From Parabacteroides goldsteinii DSM 19448 = WAL 12034 (lineage in GTDB: Bacteria > Bacteroidota > Bacteroidia > Bacteroidales > Tannerellaceae), in assembly GCF_000969835.1 (NCBI RefSeq), contig NZ_KQ033913.1:250859-314858 (forward strand): a DNA stretch of 64,000 nt. The letters are read 5' to 3'. Below the pieces are notes generated by a model that saw only the letters and a list, made by a program, of their open reading frames with translations, did not search any database and was not told the DNA's origin. The number at the start of each line of letters is the position of its first letter. Position 1 is the stretch's first letter. Below, one piece after another: positions 9,501 through 17,600 of the stretch. A program made the position numbers and the translations under genes.

Positions 9501-10616
9501 GAACCACATATTCCCGTTGCTGTCTTCCCGTCCTTGTCCAATAATACCGGCAAAAGAGTTGGTGGTGATAAAGGAAGCTGGCCTGTAAAAAGGACTGTGA
9601 TAATTGACTCCGGCCGAGTAGGTCCCTACCCATAATGTTTGGTCACGGTCGATCAGCATGCTATGGATGGAATAATGGCTGAGTGCTCCTTTTGCCTTCA
9701 TATCCATGTTGATCGGAGTGATAATCATGTTTTGGGTGTTTAGTATATTCAGTCCTCTGAAAGTCCCTATCAAGACAGAGTCCTTGCTCAATACGGTGAG
9801 GTGGCGGACTGAATTATTGTTTAACCCCGAATTATCCGTGTTCAAACGGGTGAAAGTCTGCTCCTTTTTATTGTAGAGGCACAATCCGTTTTCATTGGTA
9901 CCAATGAAAACAGTATTACCGGGTCCCGGTAATAAGGCCGATATTGTACTGATGGGTAATGTTTGCTGATTATTAGAACTGTCCGGTAAATAATGTTTCT
10001 TCAGCTTCCAGCCGGAAGTGAAAATGTACAGTCCTTTATCTTCTGTTCCGATGAAAATATCTCCGTCACTATCCTGGGCAACAGAATGGATCGGTGATTT
10101 CATTTCTGTCAGATAGGGCATTTCCTCTACAGTTTTGTCAGAATTGCATTTTAATATGCTCCGTGTGGTGAAAGCATATAACTCACCGTCTGCATGGCGG
10201 AGAAAGTTATTGACAGCATTCGTTGTTATCTGCGGATTGATGGCCTGCGGATAGAAGCGGGAAATCTGCTGTGTCCTGTAATCGATGCAATTGACTCCGT
10301 TGGAAGTCCCTATCCATATATTTTTGTCTTTGTCTTCACTTATCTTACGGATATAATTGTCACTGATCGATGCCGGGTTATTTACTTCGTTCTGGTATAC
10401 ATTAAATTCATAACCGTCGTAACGGTTTGCTCCGTTACGTGTCCCGAACCATATGTATCCTTCCGAATCCTGAAATATACTGAGAATAGATACCTGCGAA
10501 AGCCCGTCTTCAACACCGAGATGGGAAAAAAAGAAAGGGTTTTCGTTTTCTGCATATATAGTGATGAGGTGCAGGGACAGGATCAGGGTAAGCATCAGTC
10601 TGTAGATAACTCCCAT
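6534..10616 (-). CDS. Hybrid two-component system sensor-regulator (HTCS)
   Basis: This 1360-residue inner-membrane sensor carries all parts of a two-component system in one chain. Order seen: signal peptide (ending TIYAEN), a periplasmic double beta-propeller of repeated IWFGT/LWVGT-type blades to about residue 700, a Y_Y_Y domain, and one membrane segment near residue 790 (LYLCILSLIITLII). Then come a HisKA domain with FSHELRTPL (His near 841), an ATPase domain with NLLSNAFKFT and GTGIGLSL, a receiver domain (LLVDDN, phospho-Asp in VISDVMMPEMNG near 1161, K in IVKPF), and an AraC-type HTH over the last 100 residues. It presumably senses an oligosaccharide and activates the adjoining SusC/D and GH105 genes. 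Its ribosome site GGAGG lies in the last codons of the HU-like gene, so the two are probably translationally coupled. Confidence 0.96.
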   Translation of the reverse strand: MGVIYRLMLTLILSLHLITIYAENENPFFFSHLGVEDGLSQVSILSIFQDSEGYIWFGTRNGANRYDGYEFNVYQNEVNNPASISDNYIRKISEDKDKNIWIGTSNGVNCIDYRTQQISRFYPQAINPQITTNAVNNFLRHADGELYAFTTRSILKCNSDKTVEEMPYLTEMKSPIHSVAQDSDGDIFIGTEDKGLYIFTSGWKLKKHYLPDSSNNQQTLPISTISALLPGPGNTVFIGTNENGLCLYNKKEQTFTRLNTDNSGLNNNSVRHLTVLSKDSVLIGTFRGLNILNTQNMIITPINMDMKAKGALSHYSIHSMLIDRDQTLWVGTYSAGVNYHSPFYRPASFITTNSFAGIIGQGREDSNGNMWFATEGAGLLYYNPRTEEQKLYPIKPLQAGNYEINILKSILIQGDSILCSTHFGSVYLFSIRNKQYKKIHDYKYNDINTLYIDNKQRLWIPTNTPDQTVMADKEKTTSYFNVNGHKKQFRGICLIKELEPDVFLFGAISDSVFVYDMNKETATDLTSLLQNGDKRKRLGSISGALKDDNQFIWIATTKGGLFRLDSNLNLIQNYQKENGLSESYINSLSIDKNGDIWVVTGKELYKLNRPENKFELVKPVDSPTQEYSLYANNCVSNDGTLYFPGNQGILAINPQKVITNPNRPPVYVTSLLINSQEDPEGLPTYQELLPLQYNNTITLKASQGNITIRYSALNFIHSEDNSYAYMMEGADHNWHNIGNRREAYYSNLSPGKYTFRVKAANNDGIWNPEEAILQITVNPPFYKTWWAYSLYLCILSLIITLIIRWQHRKHEREREEKYRQLEQERMNELHEERMRMFTNFSHELRTPLTLIINPLNDLLQRVTFSPEVKDALQLIKKNTGRMLLLVNNLMDIQKYEAGKTILQKTRFNFSTFMNEMYRSFESVATNREITFRLENKLPESFFTCYDEAEIEKVFFNLLSNAFKFTPSGGQITITIRQIAQNDCEGLPVFPEDEASILIENSYLFIEITDTGKGFNQKDAEKIFEPFYRAKGDIHKQVSGTGIGLSLTRSIVQQHQGCIWAESIEGEGTHFMILLPDTEKQKVQTDEVPASRPSEISKKVALLVEETETRNKQIILLVDDNQEVLEYLEQQLQHDYIVMKAINGKDALEQIDKTYPHIVISDVMMPEMNGLELCRRIKEDQNFCHIPVILLTAKSMVSQIEEGLEAGADDYIVKPFHVSLLKARIKNILSLREKMKNLYGESLTLKQLGVEKPEEDNDFLNRYIEIVKANISNQELDVSVIYQALGMSRANFYRKVKAVTGLSPIELIKNIRLEAGAKLLKESNMNVSEVAQHIGFSSRSYFARSFKAVYGMSPTEYQESK

Positions 10617-10618
10617 AT

Positions 10619-11209
10619 TTATTCCTCCCTGGTTTTTAGGCCATATTGTGCATTGGCGCGATACCCCAAACGGACAATCTTTTGCTCATCCAACAATGTC
10701 CGGAGATCTTTCAAGGCGATATACTTCGAGCAACCATTGATGGAACGGCATTCGAGGGTAGAGATCGTGTTGTTTTGCTGTATGTAATTCAATATATTCG
10801 TTTTCCGCTTCTCTTCCGTGTATCCTTTCAGACGGCTTGGTTCGTCGGCCCGTTCCACTTTCATATAACGCAACTCCTTCTTCAGTTCGTTGGAGCAGCG
10901 GAACACTACTTTGTTGAACCTCACCAGATGAGGTGTGATCTGTTTTTCTGTGGGCAGAGACGGACATTTCAGGGAGGCATTGAACGTACCCAACCCTTCC
11001 AGTTCGACGATATCCCCATATTTCAGGTGAAAGGCAATCCGGCTTTTCAGTGCTTCCAGCACTCCTTTTACATCCGAAGAAGAGAAAGAACTGATCTGGG
11101 AAATCTCTTCGCAAAGCGCATCGATGCGCACGGTGTACTGGTTTACCTGACGAGCATGAAGATTATCTCCCTTCCCCGGATTCTTAAATAGGTTATAAGT
11201 GGCTGACAT
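10619..11209 (-). CDS. HU-family DNA-binding protein with C-terminal extension
   Basis: The 196-residue protein has an HU/IHF-like fold at about residues 1-125 (YTVRIDALCEEISQIS, VKGVLEALKSRIAFHLKYGD, VELEGLGTFNASL). This resembles the divergent HU-HIG type common in Bacteroidetes. The extra C-terminal part at about 135-190 (ILNYIQQNNTISTLECRSI, ALKDLRTLLDEQKIVRLGYR) looks like a winged helix. Only two bases separate its stop from the HTCS start, and it precedes the HTCS in the same transcript. That pairing suggests an architectural or regulatory role at this locus, but no direct evidence is visible. The leader upstream contains a 22-bp repeat array and an inverted repeat. Confidence 0.85.
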   Translation of the reverse strand: MSATYNLFKNPGKGDNLHARQVNQYTVRIDALCEEISQISSFSSSDVKGVLEALKSRIAFHLKYGDIVELEGLGTFNASLKCPSLPTEKQITPHLVRFNKVVFRCSNELKKELRYMKVERADEPSRLKGYTEEKRKTNILNYIQQNNTISTLECRSINGCSKYIALKDLRTLLDEQKIVRLGYRANAQYGLKTREE

Positions 11210-11277
11210 AGGCAGTGTTGTTTAAGTGTGATATCCCGGTTGTAATCAACCTTGTTCCGGACATAATCTCAATTATA

Positions 11278-11303
11278 ACCGATATAATCTTACTTATATC
11301 GGT
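11278..11303. repeat. Inverted repeat in the HU-like gene leader
   Basis: Perfect 10-bp arms ACCGATATAA (11278-11287) and TTATATCGGT (11294-11303) are separated by 6 bases. It lies 70 bp before the HU-like start and has no T tract. An operator or leader hairpin is more likely than a terminator. Confidence 0.6.
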
Positions 11304-11312
11304 ACAAAAGGT

Positions 11313-11400
11313 TTGTCCGACCCCTGTAAAACAGCTGTTCGACGGAGGTGGAACAGCTGTCTGACAAGAGTCGGCTAACTGTTCGACATCCGTCGGACAA
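11313..11400. repeat. Array of four 22-bp tandem units (array 1)
   Basis: The octamer TGTYYGAC starts at 11314, 11336, 11358 and 11380, exactly 22 bp apart. Units 1 and 2 also end in AACAG, and units 3 and 4 end in TAA or CAA. The first and last units form opposed arms TTGTCCGAC and GTCGGACAA. The array occupies the 546-bp gap between the HU-like gene and fic. Apart from the inverted repeat and two promoter boxes I see nothing else in that gap. Confidence 0.75.
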
Positions 11401-11415
11401 TCTTTTCTTCAGCAC

Positions 11416-11423
11416 CAAAGATA
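11416..11423 (-). promoter_or_regulatory. -7 box, HU-HTCS transcript
   Basis: CAAAGATA reads TATCTTTG on the minus strand, an exact TAnnTTTG match. Transcription from it would run through the 22-bp array before reaching the HU-like gene at 11209. No clear -33 box is seen. Confidence 0.4.
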
Positions 11424-11443
11424 CTTAATATAGGGACAACCTG

Positions 11444-11451
11444 TATCTTTG
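11444..11451 (+). promoter_or_regulatory. -7 box directed toward fic
   Basis: TATCTTTG is an exact TAnnTTTG match. With the minus-strand box at 11416-11423 it forms a 9-bp inverted repeat (CAAAGATAC and GTATCTTTG), a back-to-back promoter pair. The leader to the fic start would be about 300 nt. Confidence 0.4.
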
Positions 11452-11755
11452 AAGGGGATATTTTTTATTGTCTCCTACTTGCCGTCCAGCAGCTTCCCGA
11501 AGAGATTGAATATCTGTAGTACGCTTTCTTTGTTTTTGACCGGTATCAATAGGATACTCTTTTCTGTTTTCGTCGTCTGCTTTGGGGACTTAAAGGAAAA
11601 GATGGCAGGACGATTATCAATAACTGGTGGTGGCAATGGGGGAATAAGATTATTTTATTAGATTTGCAATTCAGTTGCAAGCGAATTCAACTATTGGGGA
11701 TTCTTCGGTAACTGTATCTGAAAGAACGAATCAGGAGATTGAAAAAGGAACGGTT

Positions 11756-12826
11756 ATGGACAATATAGAGAAACTTTATGGCGAATGGTTATCTTTGCAG
11801 CCATTGAAAGAAGAAGACAGTATTCGTTTGAATCAGAAATTCATGTTGGAATTCAACTATAATTCCAATCATATGGAAGGAAATACGCTGACTTATGGCC
11901 AGACAGAACTTTTATTGCTATTTGGGAAAGTGATCGGCGAAGCCAACATGAAAGACTTGGAAGAAATGAAAGCACATAATGTCGGCCTGAAAATGATGCA
12001 AGTAGAAGCTGCAGAAAAGATTCATCCTTTGACGGAAACCTTTATCCGCCAACTTCATCATACTCTTTTACGCGAAGATTATACTGTTTATCGCAGATTG
12101 CCTGATGGGACAACGACTTCGTACGTCATTCATGCCGGATGTTATAAAACTCGTCCTAATTCCGTAATAACCGTTACCGGAGAGTCTTTTGAATATGCTT
12201 CCCCGGAAGAAACACCGGCTTTAATGAATGATTTGGTACAATGGTATAATAAAGCGGAAGTGGCCGGAGAGATGTCTCCGATAGAGTTGGCAGCCGTGTT
12301 CCATTATCGGTATATTCGTATCCACCCTTTTGAGGACGGAAACGGTCGTATAGCCAGATTGATGGTGAACTACATTCTTTCCCGTCATAATTACCCAATG
12401 ATTGTAATTAAAACAAAGGATAAAGCGAACTATTTACGTGCTCTAAGTGCAGCGGATGCGGCTGTCGGCTCCATCCCAGCCGAAGGTGCTAAGGCTTCGT
12501 TTGGACAAATAAAGCCGTTTATTAATTATATGAAGCATGTTTTGGAGGAGGAACTTGATATCGGACTTAAAATTATTCACCGGCATTCCGGTAAATTGTG
12601 GTATATGAATGGTGAAGTCATTTTGTTCAGAAGACCTGTTACTGAAAAAATAATAGAGCAGATATCTTCTAACCCTAAGATTACGGTGCGTGAATTATCT
12701 GACGCACTTACTATAAACAAATCGGCTGTTCAGAAAGAAATAAAGGAGTTACAGAATAAAGAGTACATTAAGCGTGAGGGTGGAACACGTGGACGTTGGC
12801 ACGTCTTAATCAATTGTACCACTTAA
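11756..12826 (+). CDS. Fic-domain protein (probable AMPylase) with C-terminal winged helix
   Basis: Fic enzymes usually transfer AMP to a protein side chain. Counting from the ATG at 11756, the active-site motif HPFEDGNGR is at residues 190-198. An N-terminal inhibitory motif of the form S-x3-E-G is at 37-42 (SNHMEG), so this is a self-inhibited class II Fic. After the Fic fold, residues 300-350 look like a DNA-binding winged helix (ITVRELSDALTINKSAVQKEI). I chose 11756 because AGGAA lies just upstream; the longer frame needs a TTG at 11675. The gene ends 74 bp before jetA on the same strand. A hairpin and a repeat cover its stop codon, a plausible operator for its own winged helix. A role in the neighbouring defence operon is inference. 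Confidence 0.9.
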   Translation: MDNIEKLYGEWLSLQPLKEEDSIRLNQKFMLEFNYNSNHMEGNTLTYGQTELLLLFGKVIGEANMKDLEEMKAHNVGLKMMQVEAAEKIHPLTETFIRQLHHTLLREDYTVYRRLPDGTTTSYVIHAGCYKTRPNSVITVTGESFEYASPEETPALMNDLVQWYNKAEVAGEMSPIELAAVFHYRYIRIHPFEDGNGRIARLMVNYILSRHNYPMIVIKTKDKANYLRALSAADAAVGSIPAEGAKASFGQIKPFINYMKHVLEEELDIGLKIIHRHSGKLWYMNGEVILFRRPVTEKIIEQISSNPKITVRELSDALTINKSAVQKEIKELQNKEYIKREGGTRGRWHVLINCTT

Positions 12827-12859
12827 AATGGTGGTACAATCGAAAATGGTGGTACAATC
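12813..12859 (+). repeat. Hairpin plus tandem repeat between fic and jetA
   Basis: ATTGTACCAC (12813-12822) pairs with GTGGTACAAT (12831-12840), and GTGGTACAAT occurs again at 12849-12858. The last two copies lie within exact 17-bp repeats (12825-12841 and 12843-12859, period 18). No T tract follows, so an operator is more likely than a terminator. It overlaps the fic stop at 12824. Confidence 0.65.
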
Positions 12860-12899
12860 TAACGAATTAAGATCAATTAATTAAAAACATCATACCCCT

Positions 12900-14096
12900 A
12901 TGCCTGCATTTCATTCTATAGAAGAACTCCTCAAAACGCTTAGTCGCGAACAACGGTTGTTGAAAGAGCTGTTTGCGAAGCGGAAGATACTTTCGTTTCG
13001 TTATGAGGATGCGCTGGCTTTGGTGGACTATAAGGAAGAACGCATCCGGAAACTGGTCGATTCGGAGGTCGTCAGGGAGAACGGTTCGTTTCTCGAACTG
13101 GAAGATTCCTATCTGCAATTCTTCGAACAGATACTGGAGGTGAACGAGGAGATCAATATTTCGTTCGTCCATGAACATATCACTTATCTGAAAGATACGA
13201 TATCCTATTTCCTTCAGGAAAACAACGAGACACAGCGATACAGCTATCTGCGGAATATCAAACGGACACTGCGTAACATCGCCGTCACCACTCTTCGCAA
13301 TGTGATCGACCTGAAACGGAATGTTGATAATACCTTTAAAAGCGAACCCAATTATAAGATAAAGAAACAGAAGCTGGTGCGCCTCGATGAAAAGCGCGAA
13401 GGTATTGAAGCGTTGATCCGGACGACAGAGGAACTTATCAACGGAAATGAGGAAGCCTTTTTCTGTATTGCTACGGATGAGGAACTGGGGCATATTACTG
13501 ATATGCTGAGACTTCAGTTTTACGAATGCAGCCACAACCTGATCGAGATCCAGAAACAGATTATCAGTTATTTGAACCAAATCGAGTATCAGAGCCGGAT
13601 ATTGGTAAAAGTTCGCCAGTTGAAATACCTGAAAGACCAGTTTGAGCTGGAAAGCAAGACGAATATCCGCGAAGTTCTGGCAGCCAAAGATCCCGTTTGC
13701 TTCGAGCCGTCGCCCACTTATCCGCTTCGTTTGTCGGTCGATTATCTGCGCAGCGGCGACGATGTGGTGGAAAGTATCCGTAAAGTATTTGTCCGTGTGA
13801 AGAAAAATGGCCGCCAGGCGAAGAAGATTGCTGGTAACATTGCCGGTGATTATCTTGTGACGCAGACGACGGAAGAAATATTTATCAATCTGGAAGAGGT
13901 GAAGAACGCGTTTCTGGCTTCGGGTAGCGACCTGTTCACTTTCGTGATGACTTACCACTTTCCGAAAGAGGTAGATATTGACGAGCGTATCACCTTCTAC
14001 TGCCAGATTATCTCTCAGTATTACGACGATTGTTCGGTCACTGACCGGTATGCTTCGGCCTATGGGGTCGAATATACTTTGGTGTATCCTAAATAA
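12900..14096 (+). CDS. jetA: Wadjet JetA, kleisin-like subunit (MksF/MukF type)
   Basis: The 398-residue, charged, helical protein starts with a winged-helix-like region (ILSFRYEDALALVDYKEERIRKLVDSEVV, residues about 30-58). Long coiled segments follow, then a C-terminal domain around ATDEELGHITDM and FVRVKKNGRQAKKIAGN. No single signature residue identifies it. The call rests on length, on the N-terminal fold typical of JetA/MksF, and on its position as first of four genes with an unmistakable SMC-type ATPase and a Toprim nuclease. In the complex it would bridge the two ATPase heads. Nine bases separate it from jetB. A 361-residue frame on the opposite strand is a shadow. Which Wadjet subtype this is cannot be decided by eye. 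Confidence 0.8.
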   Translation: MPAFHSIEELLKTLSREQRLLKELFAKRKILSFRYEDALALVDYKEERIRKLVDSEVVRENGSFLELEDSYLQFFEQILEVNEEINISFVHEHITYLKDTISYFLQENNETQRYSYLRNIKRTLRNIAVTTLRNVIDLKRNVDNTFKSEPNYKIKKQKLVRLDEKREGIEALIRTTEELINGNEEAFFCIATDEELGHITDMLRLQFYECSHNLIEIQKQIISYLNQIEYQSRILVKVRQLKYLKDQFELESKTNIREVLAAKDPVCFEPSPTYPLRLSVDYLRSGDDVVESIRKVFVRVKKNGRQAKKIAGNIAGDYLVTQTTEEIFINLEEVKNAFLASGSDLFTFVMTYHFPKEVDIDERITFYCQIISQYYDDCSVTDRYASAYGVEYTLVYPK

Positions 14097-14105
14097 ATAT
14101 GAACT

Positions 14106-14666
14106 ATGATTAAACAGACTGCTGAAATATTCGAGTTATTGAGCAAGGGCGGATTTATCTCGTCGGATAGTACCGATCCGCATATCCGCCAGCTTTACAA
14201 CCAGATAGACGGGAACCTTACGGAACTCTATGAACATTACGCTTCGATCAACTTTTTCCTCGAAAGCGGCAACGAGTACTATTATTTTGCCCGCCGCGAA
14301 ACCCGTGCCGAACTGGAACGTAAGCTGGAAATCGCCATGCGGTGGATCGATGTGCTCGACTTTGTCAAAACGTATGATAATGCGTTTGCCCCCGGTTTCC
14401 GTTTCCAGCCGTCCGATATTCTGGTGCGTCTCAAACTGGATGCGGAGCTGAAGGAGAAGCTCGGCGGACTAAAGAAATATACGGGAAAGGAGAAGCAGGA
14501 CGAGATACTCGAAAAGGTACTGAACGATCTGAAACGTGACGGGTTCATCGAGTTGGAGAACGAGATCACATCGACCTATAAGGTTGTTGCCGCTTTTAAT
14601 TATCTGGAAGAATTAGTAACCTGTATCAATATACCAGAAGAAACGCAAAATGAGATACCTGAATAG
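14106..14666 (+). CDS. jetB: Wadjet JetB, KITE-like subunit (MksE type)
   Basis: The 186-residue protein matches JetB/MksE in size and position. It has an N-terminal helix-turn-helix-like part (TAEIFELLSKGGFISSDST), a middle segment with ERKLEIAMRWIDVLDFV, and a C-terminal winged-helix-like part (KVLNDLKRDGFIELENE). JetB dimers bind the kleisin and sit on DNA in the SMC complex. Its last 17 bases overlap the start of jetC, which suggests translational coupling and a fixed subunit ratio. The identification depends on operon context as much as on sequence. Confidence 0.78.
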   Translation: MIKQTAEIFELLSKGGFISSDSTDPHIRQLYNQIDGNLTELYEHYASINFFLESGNEYYYFARRETRAELERKLEIAMRWIDVLDFVKTYDNAFAPGFRFQPSDILVRLKLDAELKEKLGGLKKYTGKEKQDEILEKVLNDLKRDGFIELENEITSTYKVVAAFNYLEELVTCINIPEETQNEIPE

Positions 14667-17600
14667 AATTGTTTTTATCAACAGCGCCCGGGTGAATTAT
14701 GCCGATATCCCAGTCGACGGCAATGTACATTTCATCGGAACCCAGGGAGTGGGGAAGAGTACCGTGCTGCGTGCCTTGCTCTTTTTCTATAATGCGGATA
14801 AGATGAAACTGGGAATTTCGAAAGAGAAGAAAAGTTTCGACGAATACTATTTCCCGTATGCCAATTCATATGTGATTTACGAAGTAAAGCGCGATGAGGG
14901 TTGTTATCTGGTGATGGCGTTCCGTTCGCAGGGACGTGCCTGTTTTCGTTTCCTCGATATTGCCTACGACAAGGATTTCTTTATTTCCCCGGAGGGGCGT
15001 GCCTTCGACGGTTGGGATCAGATACGCGAAGCATTGGGTCGTAAGGTGTATTATAGCCGAAAGATCGAGAAATACGAAGAATACCGGAATATCATCTTCG
15101 GGAATAACAAGGGACTGCCGCCCGAATTTCGCAAGTTTGCCATCACCGAAAGCTGCCAGTATCAGAATATTCCTCGTACGATACAGAATGTTTTCCTTAA
15201 TTCAAAACTGGAAGCCTCATTTATTAAAGATACGATCATCATGTCACTGAGCGAAGAAAATGCGACGATTGATCTGAGTCAATATGCTGATCATCTCAAA
15301 GGATTCGAGGAAGAATATAAGGACATCAGCCTGTGGCATGCAAAGGACAGGAACGGAAATGTACTGGTACGTAAACAGGCGGAGAAAGTCATCGATGTGC
15401 ATCGTACGTTGCTTTACCATGAACAGGAGCGGAAGGAACTGTCACACGAACTGAACTTTGCTTATCGTCTTGCCGGCGAAGAACTTCCCGTTCGTGAACG
15501 ACATCTTTCCGAGCAACAGGAAAAGTTGAGAAAGACGGAAATGCAATTGAGCGAACTGGCGAATAAATACCAAGAGAAGAAAATACAGATCGTATCCGAT
15601 ATCAAACAGTTGAACGAAAAGTTGCAGCAGGCCCGTGAACAGAAGAAACGATATGAACAACTGAATATCACGGAGATTGAACAACGGGTAAACGCTCGTG
15701 AAAGTGTCGCGGGTAAAAAGGCTGGGTTGGAAGAACAGTTGCGTGTCCTGACAGACCGTTTTACACATATCCGCCAGAAGTTTGCTTTGCTGGAAGAGCA
15801 GGAGAAGGCTCAATTCACGACATTCAAAAATACCAAAGAGACGGAGGTGATCGGTCTGCAACAACGGCTCTTTGAGAAGAAAGAGCAACTTCTCAAACAA
15901 CAGGAACAACTGATCCGCGAAATAAAGGAGCAGGAGGAAGAAAAGGTGAACAGCGCCCGCGGAAAGATTGACCGGAAGAAGGAGGAACTTTCTGCGTTGG
16001 CGATCCGGAAAGTGGAGATTGGCCATCAGGTGTTCTATGAAAAAGAAATTCGCAGCTGTAAAGAAGAGCAAGCAGCGTTGCAAGGAGAGATCAAGGAAGA
16101 TATGCTGAAGAAAGAAACTTGCAACCGCCGTATAAAAAGCACCACCCGCGAATGGGAGCTGGAAGGACAAGCATTGGAACGCGAAACGGCTTCCGCTCAA
16201 AAAGAACTGTCACGCCGAATAGAGGAGGCTGATCGCCATATCGCTGAGATTGCAACTCTTCTGAAGAGCCGGCAGGGGTCACTCTATGAGTGGCTGAACC
16301 GTGAATATCCCAGATGGGAAGACACGATCGGGAAGGTGATCGACGAGAAGCAGGTCTTATTCCATACCGGACTCAGTCCGCAGTTGATGGAAAAGATATC
16401 CGCTACACTCTACGGTGTCAAACTTGATTTGTCGGGGATCGGCAAAGTGGTGAAGACCATTGGCGAATATGAAGAGGAACAGCAGGAGTTACGGACACAG
16501 TTACAGGAACTGAAAAAGCAGTTCAACGACCTGTCTGTCCGCAAAGAAGAAGAGGCTGTCCGTCTCAAAAAGAAATACCAGCCTTTGATAAAAGCGGACA
16601 AGGAAGAAGTGATTCGCCTGGATTACCGCAACGAACAACACCAGAAGAAGTTGCAGCAACTGGCGGCAACGCTGATCACCTGGCAGCAAAAGGCGGCAGA
16701 CGAGAAGGCAACTCTGTTGCAGCAGTTGGAAGAGAAAGTGCGCCATGTCACCGCCCAACGGATGGAGGCGGAAGAGGAATGGCAGAAGTCGGTTGCCATA
16801 CTGGATAAACGGATCAAAGCCAAAGAGAAAGAGTTTCGCCAGCGGATCAAAGAAGAAACGGAACAGGTGGAAACGGCTACTGCTTTGTTGCATGTCGGAA
16901 TAGCTGCCGCAGGAACAAAGCTAAAAGAAGCATTGCTCGCCTTGCAACAAGAGTATGCCAAAGAATTGACCGGTGAAGGCGCAGATACTTCCCGGATAAC
17001 GATGGTGACGGATCAGATCGGGAAACTGGAAAACGAACTGCGTTTCATAGAAGATAACCGGACGCTGGTGATCGAATATCGCAAAGATAAACGAGAACTG
17101 ATCGACCGGATGGATGAGTTTCGTAACGACAAGCAACTGAAAGAAAAGGAATTGGCCGGCGAACAAGAGAAATACGAACAGAAACGTTTGTCACTGGTTC
17201 GTGAAGCGGGCGAACAGCGGACTGTCCTGGACGACCTAAACCGTTCGTTGGAGGAACTGAGGGAGGATATCCGCCGGACAAAAGAATTCTGCCAGCAGGA
17301 GGACTGCCCGGTCGAACTGCTGTCCGGTGCGGAAAAGGAAACGGGGAAGCGTTGTAAGATACTGGTAGAGGACTTGATCCGTAACCATTACCGTATCATA
17401 GAATGGGAAAAAGACTTGCGGGAGGCTGTGAACCGCTTCACCGGCAATTTCTCCGAACAGAACACCTTCCATTTCCGTACCCGCCTGACGACTCAGGATG
17501 ATTTTATGGATTTCGCTTCTGAACTGACTGACTTTATCGACAACGACAAGATCGCCGAGTTCGAGCAACGTTCCAATAAGGCTTACACCGATATTATTCG

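Noticed and set aside
11313..11400. CRISPR array
   Set aside because: Units are contiguous 22-bp repeats with no spacers, and no cas genes are present.
11313..11400. Invertible promoter flanked by TTGTCCGAC / GTCGGACAA
   Set aside because: The arms are only 9 bp and are explained by the outer units of the 22-bp array.
11449..11661. 70-residue open frame before fic
   Set aside because: It starts at a TTG inside a -7 box and has no recognisable features.
12873..13958. 361-residue open frame on the minus strand
   Set aside because: It lies antisense to jetA; the plus-strand operon with overlapping genes explains this DNA.
15442..16200. 252-residue open frame on the minus strand
   Set aside because: It is the mirror of the E/K/Q-rich coiled coil of jetC, giving a low-complexity L/F-rich product.
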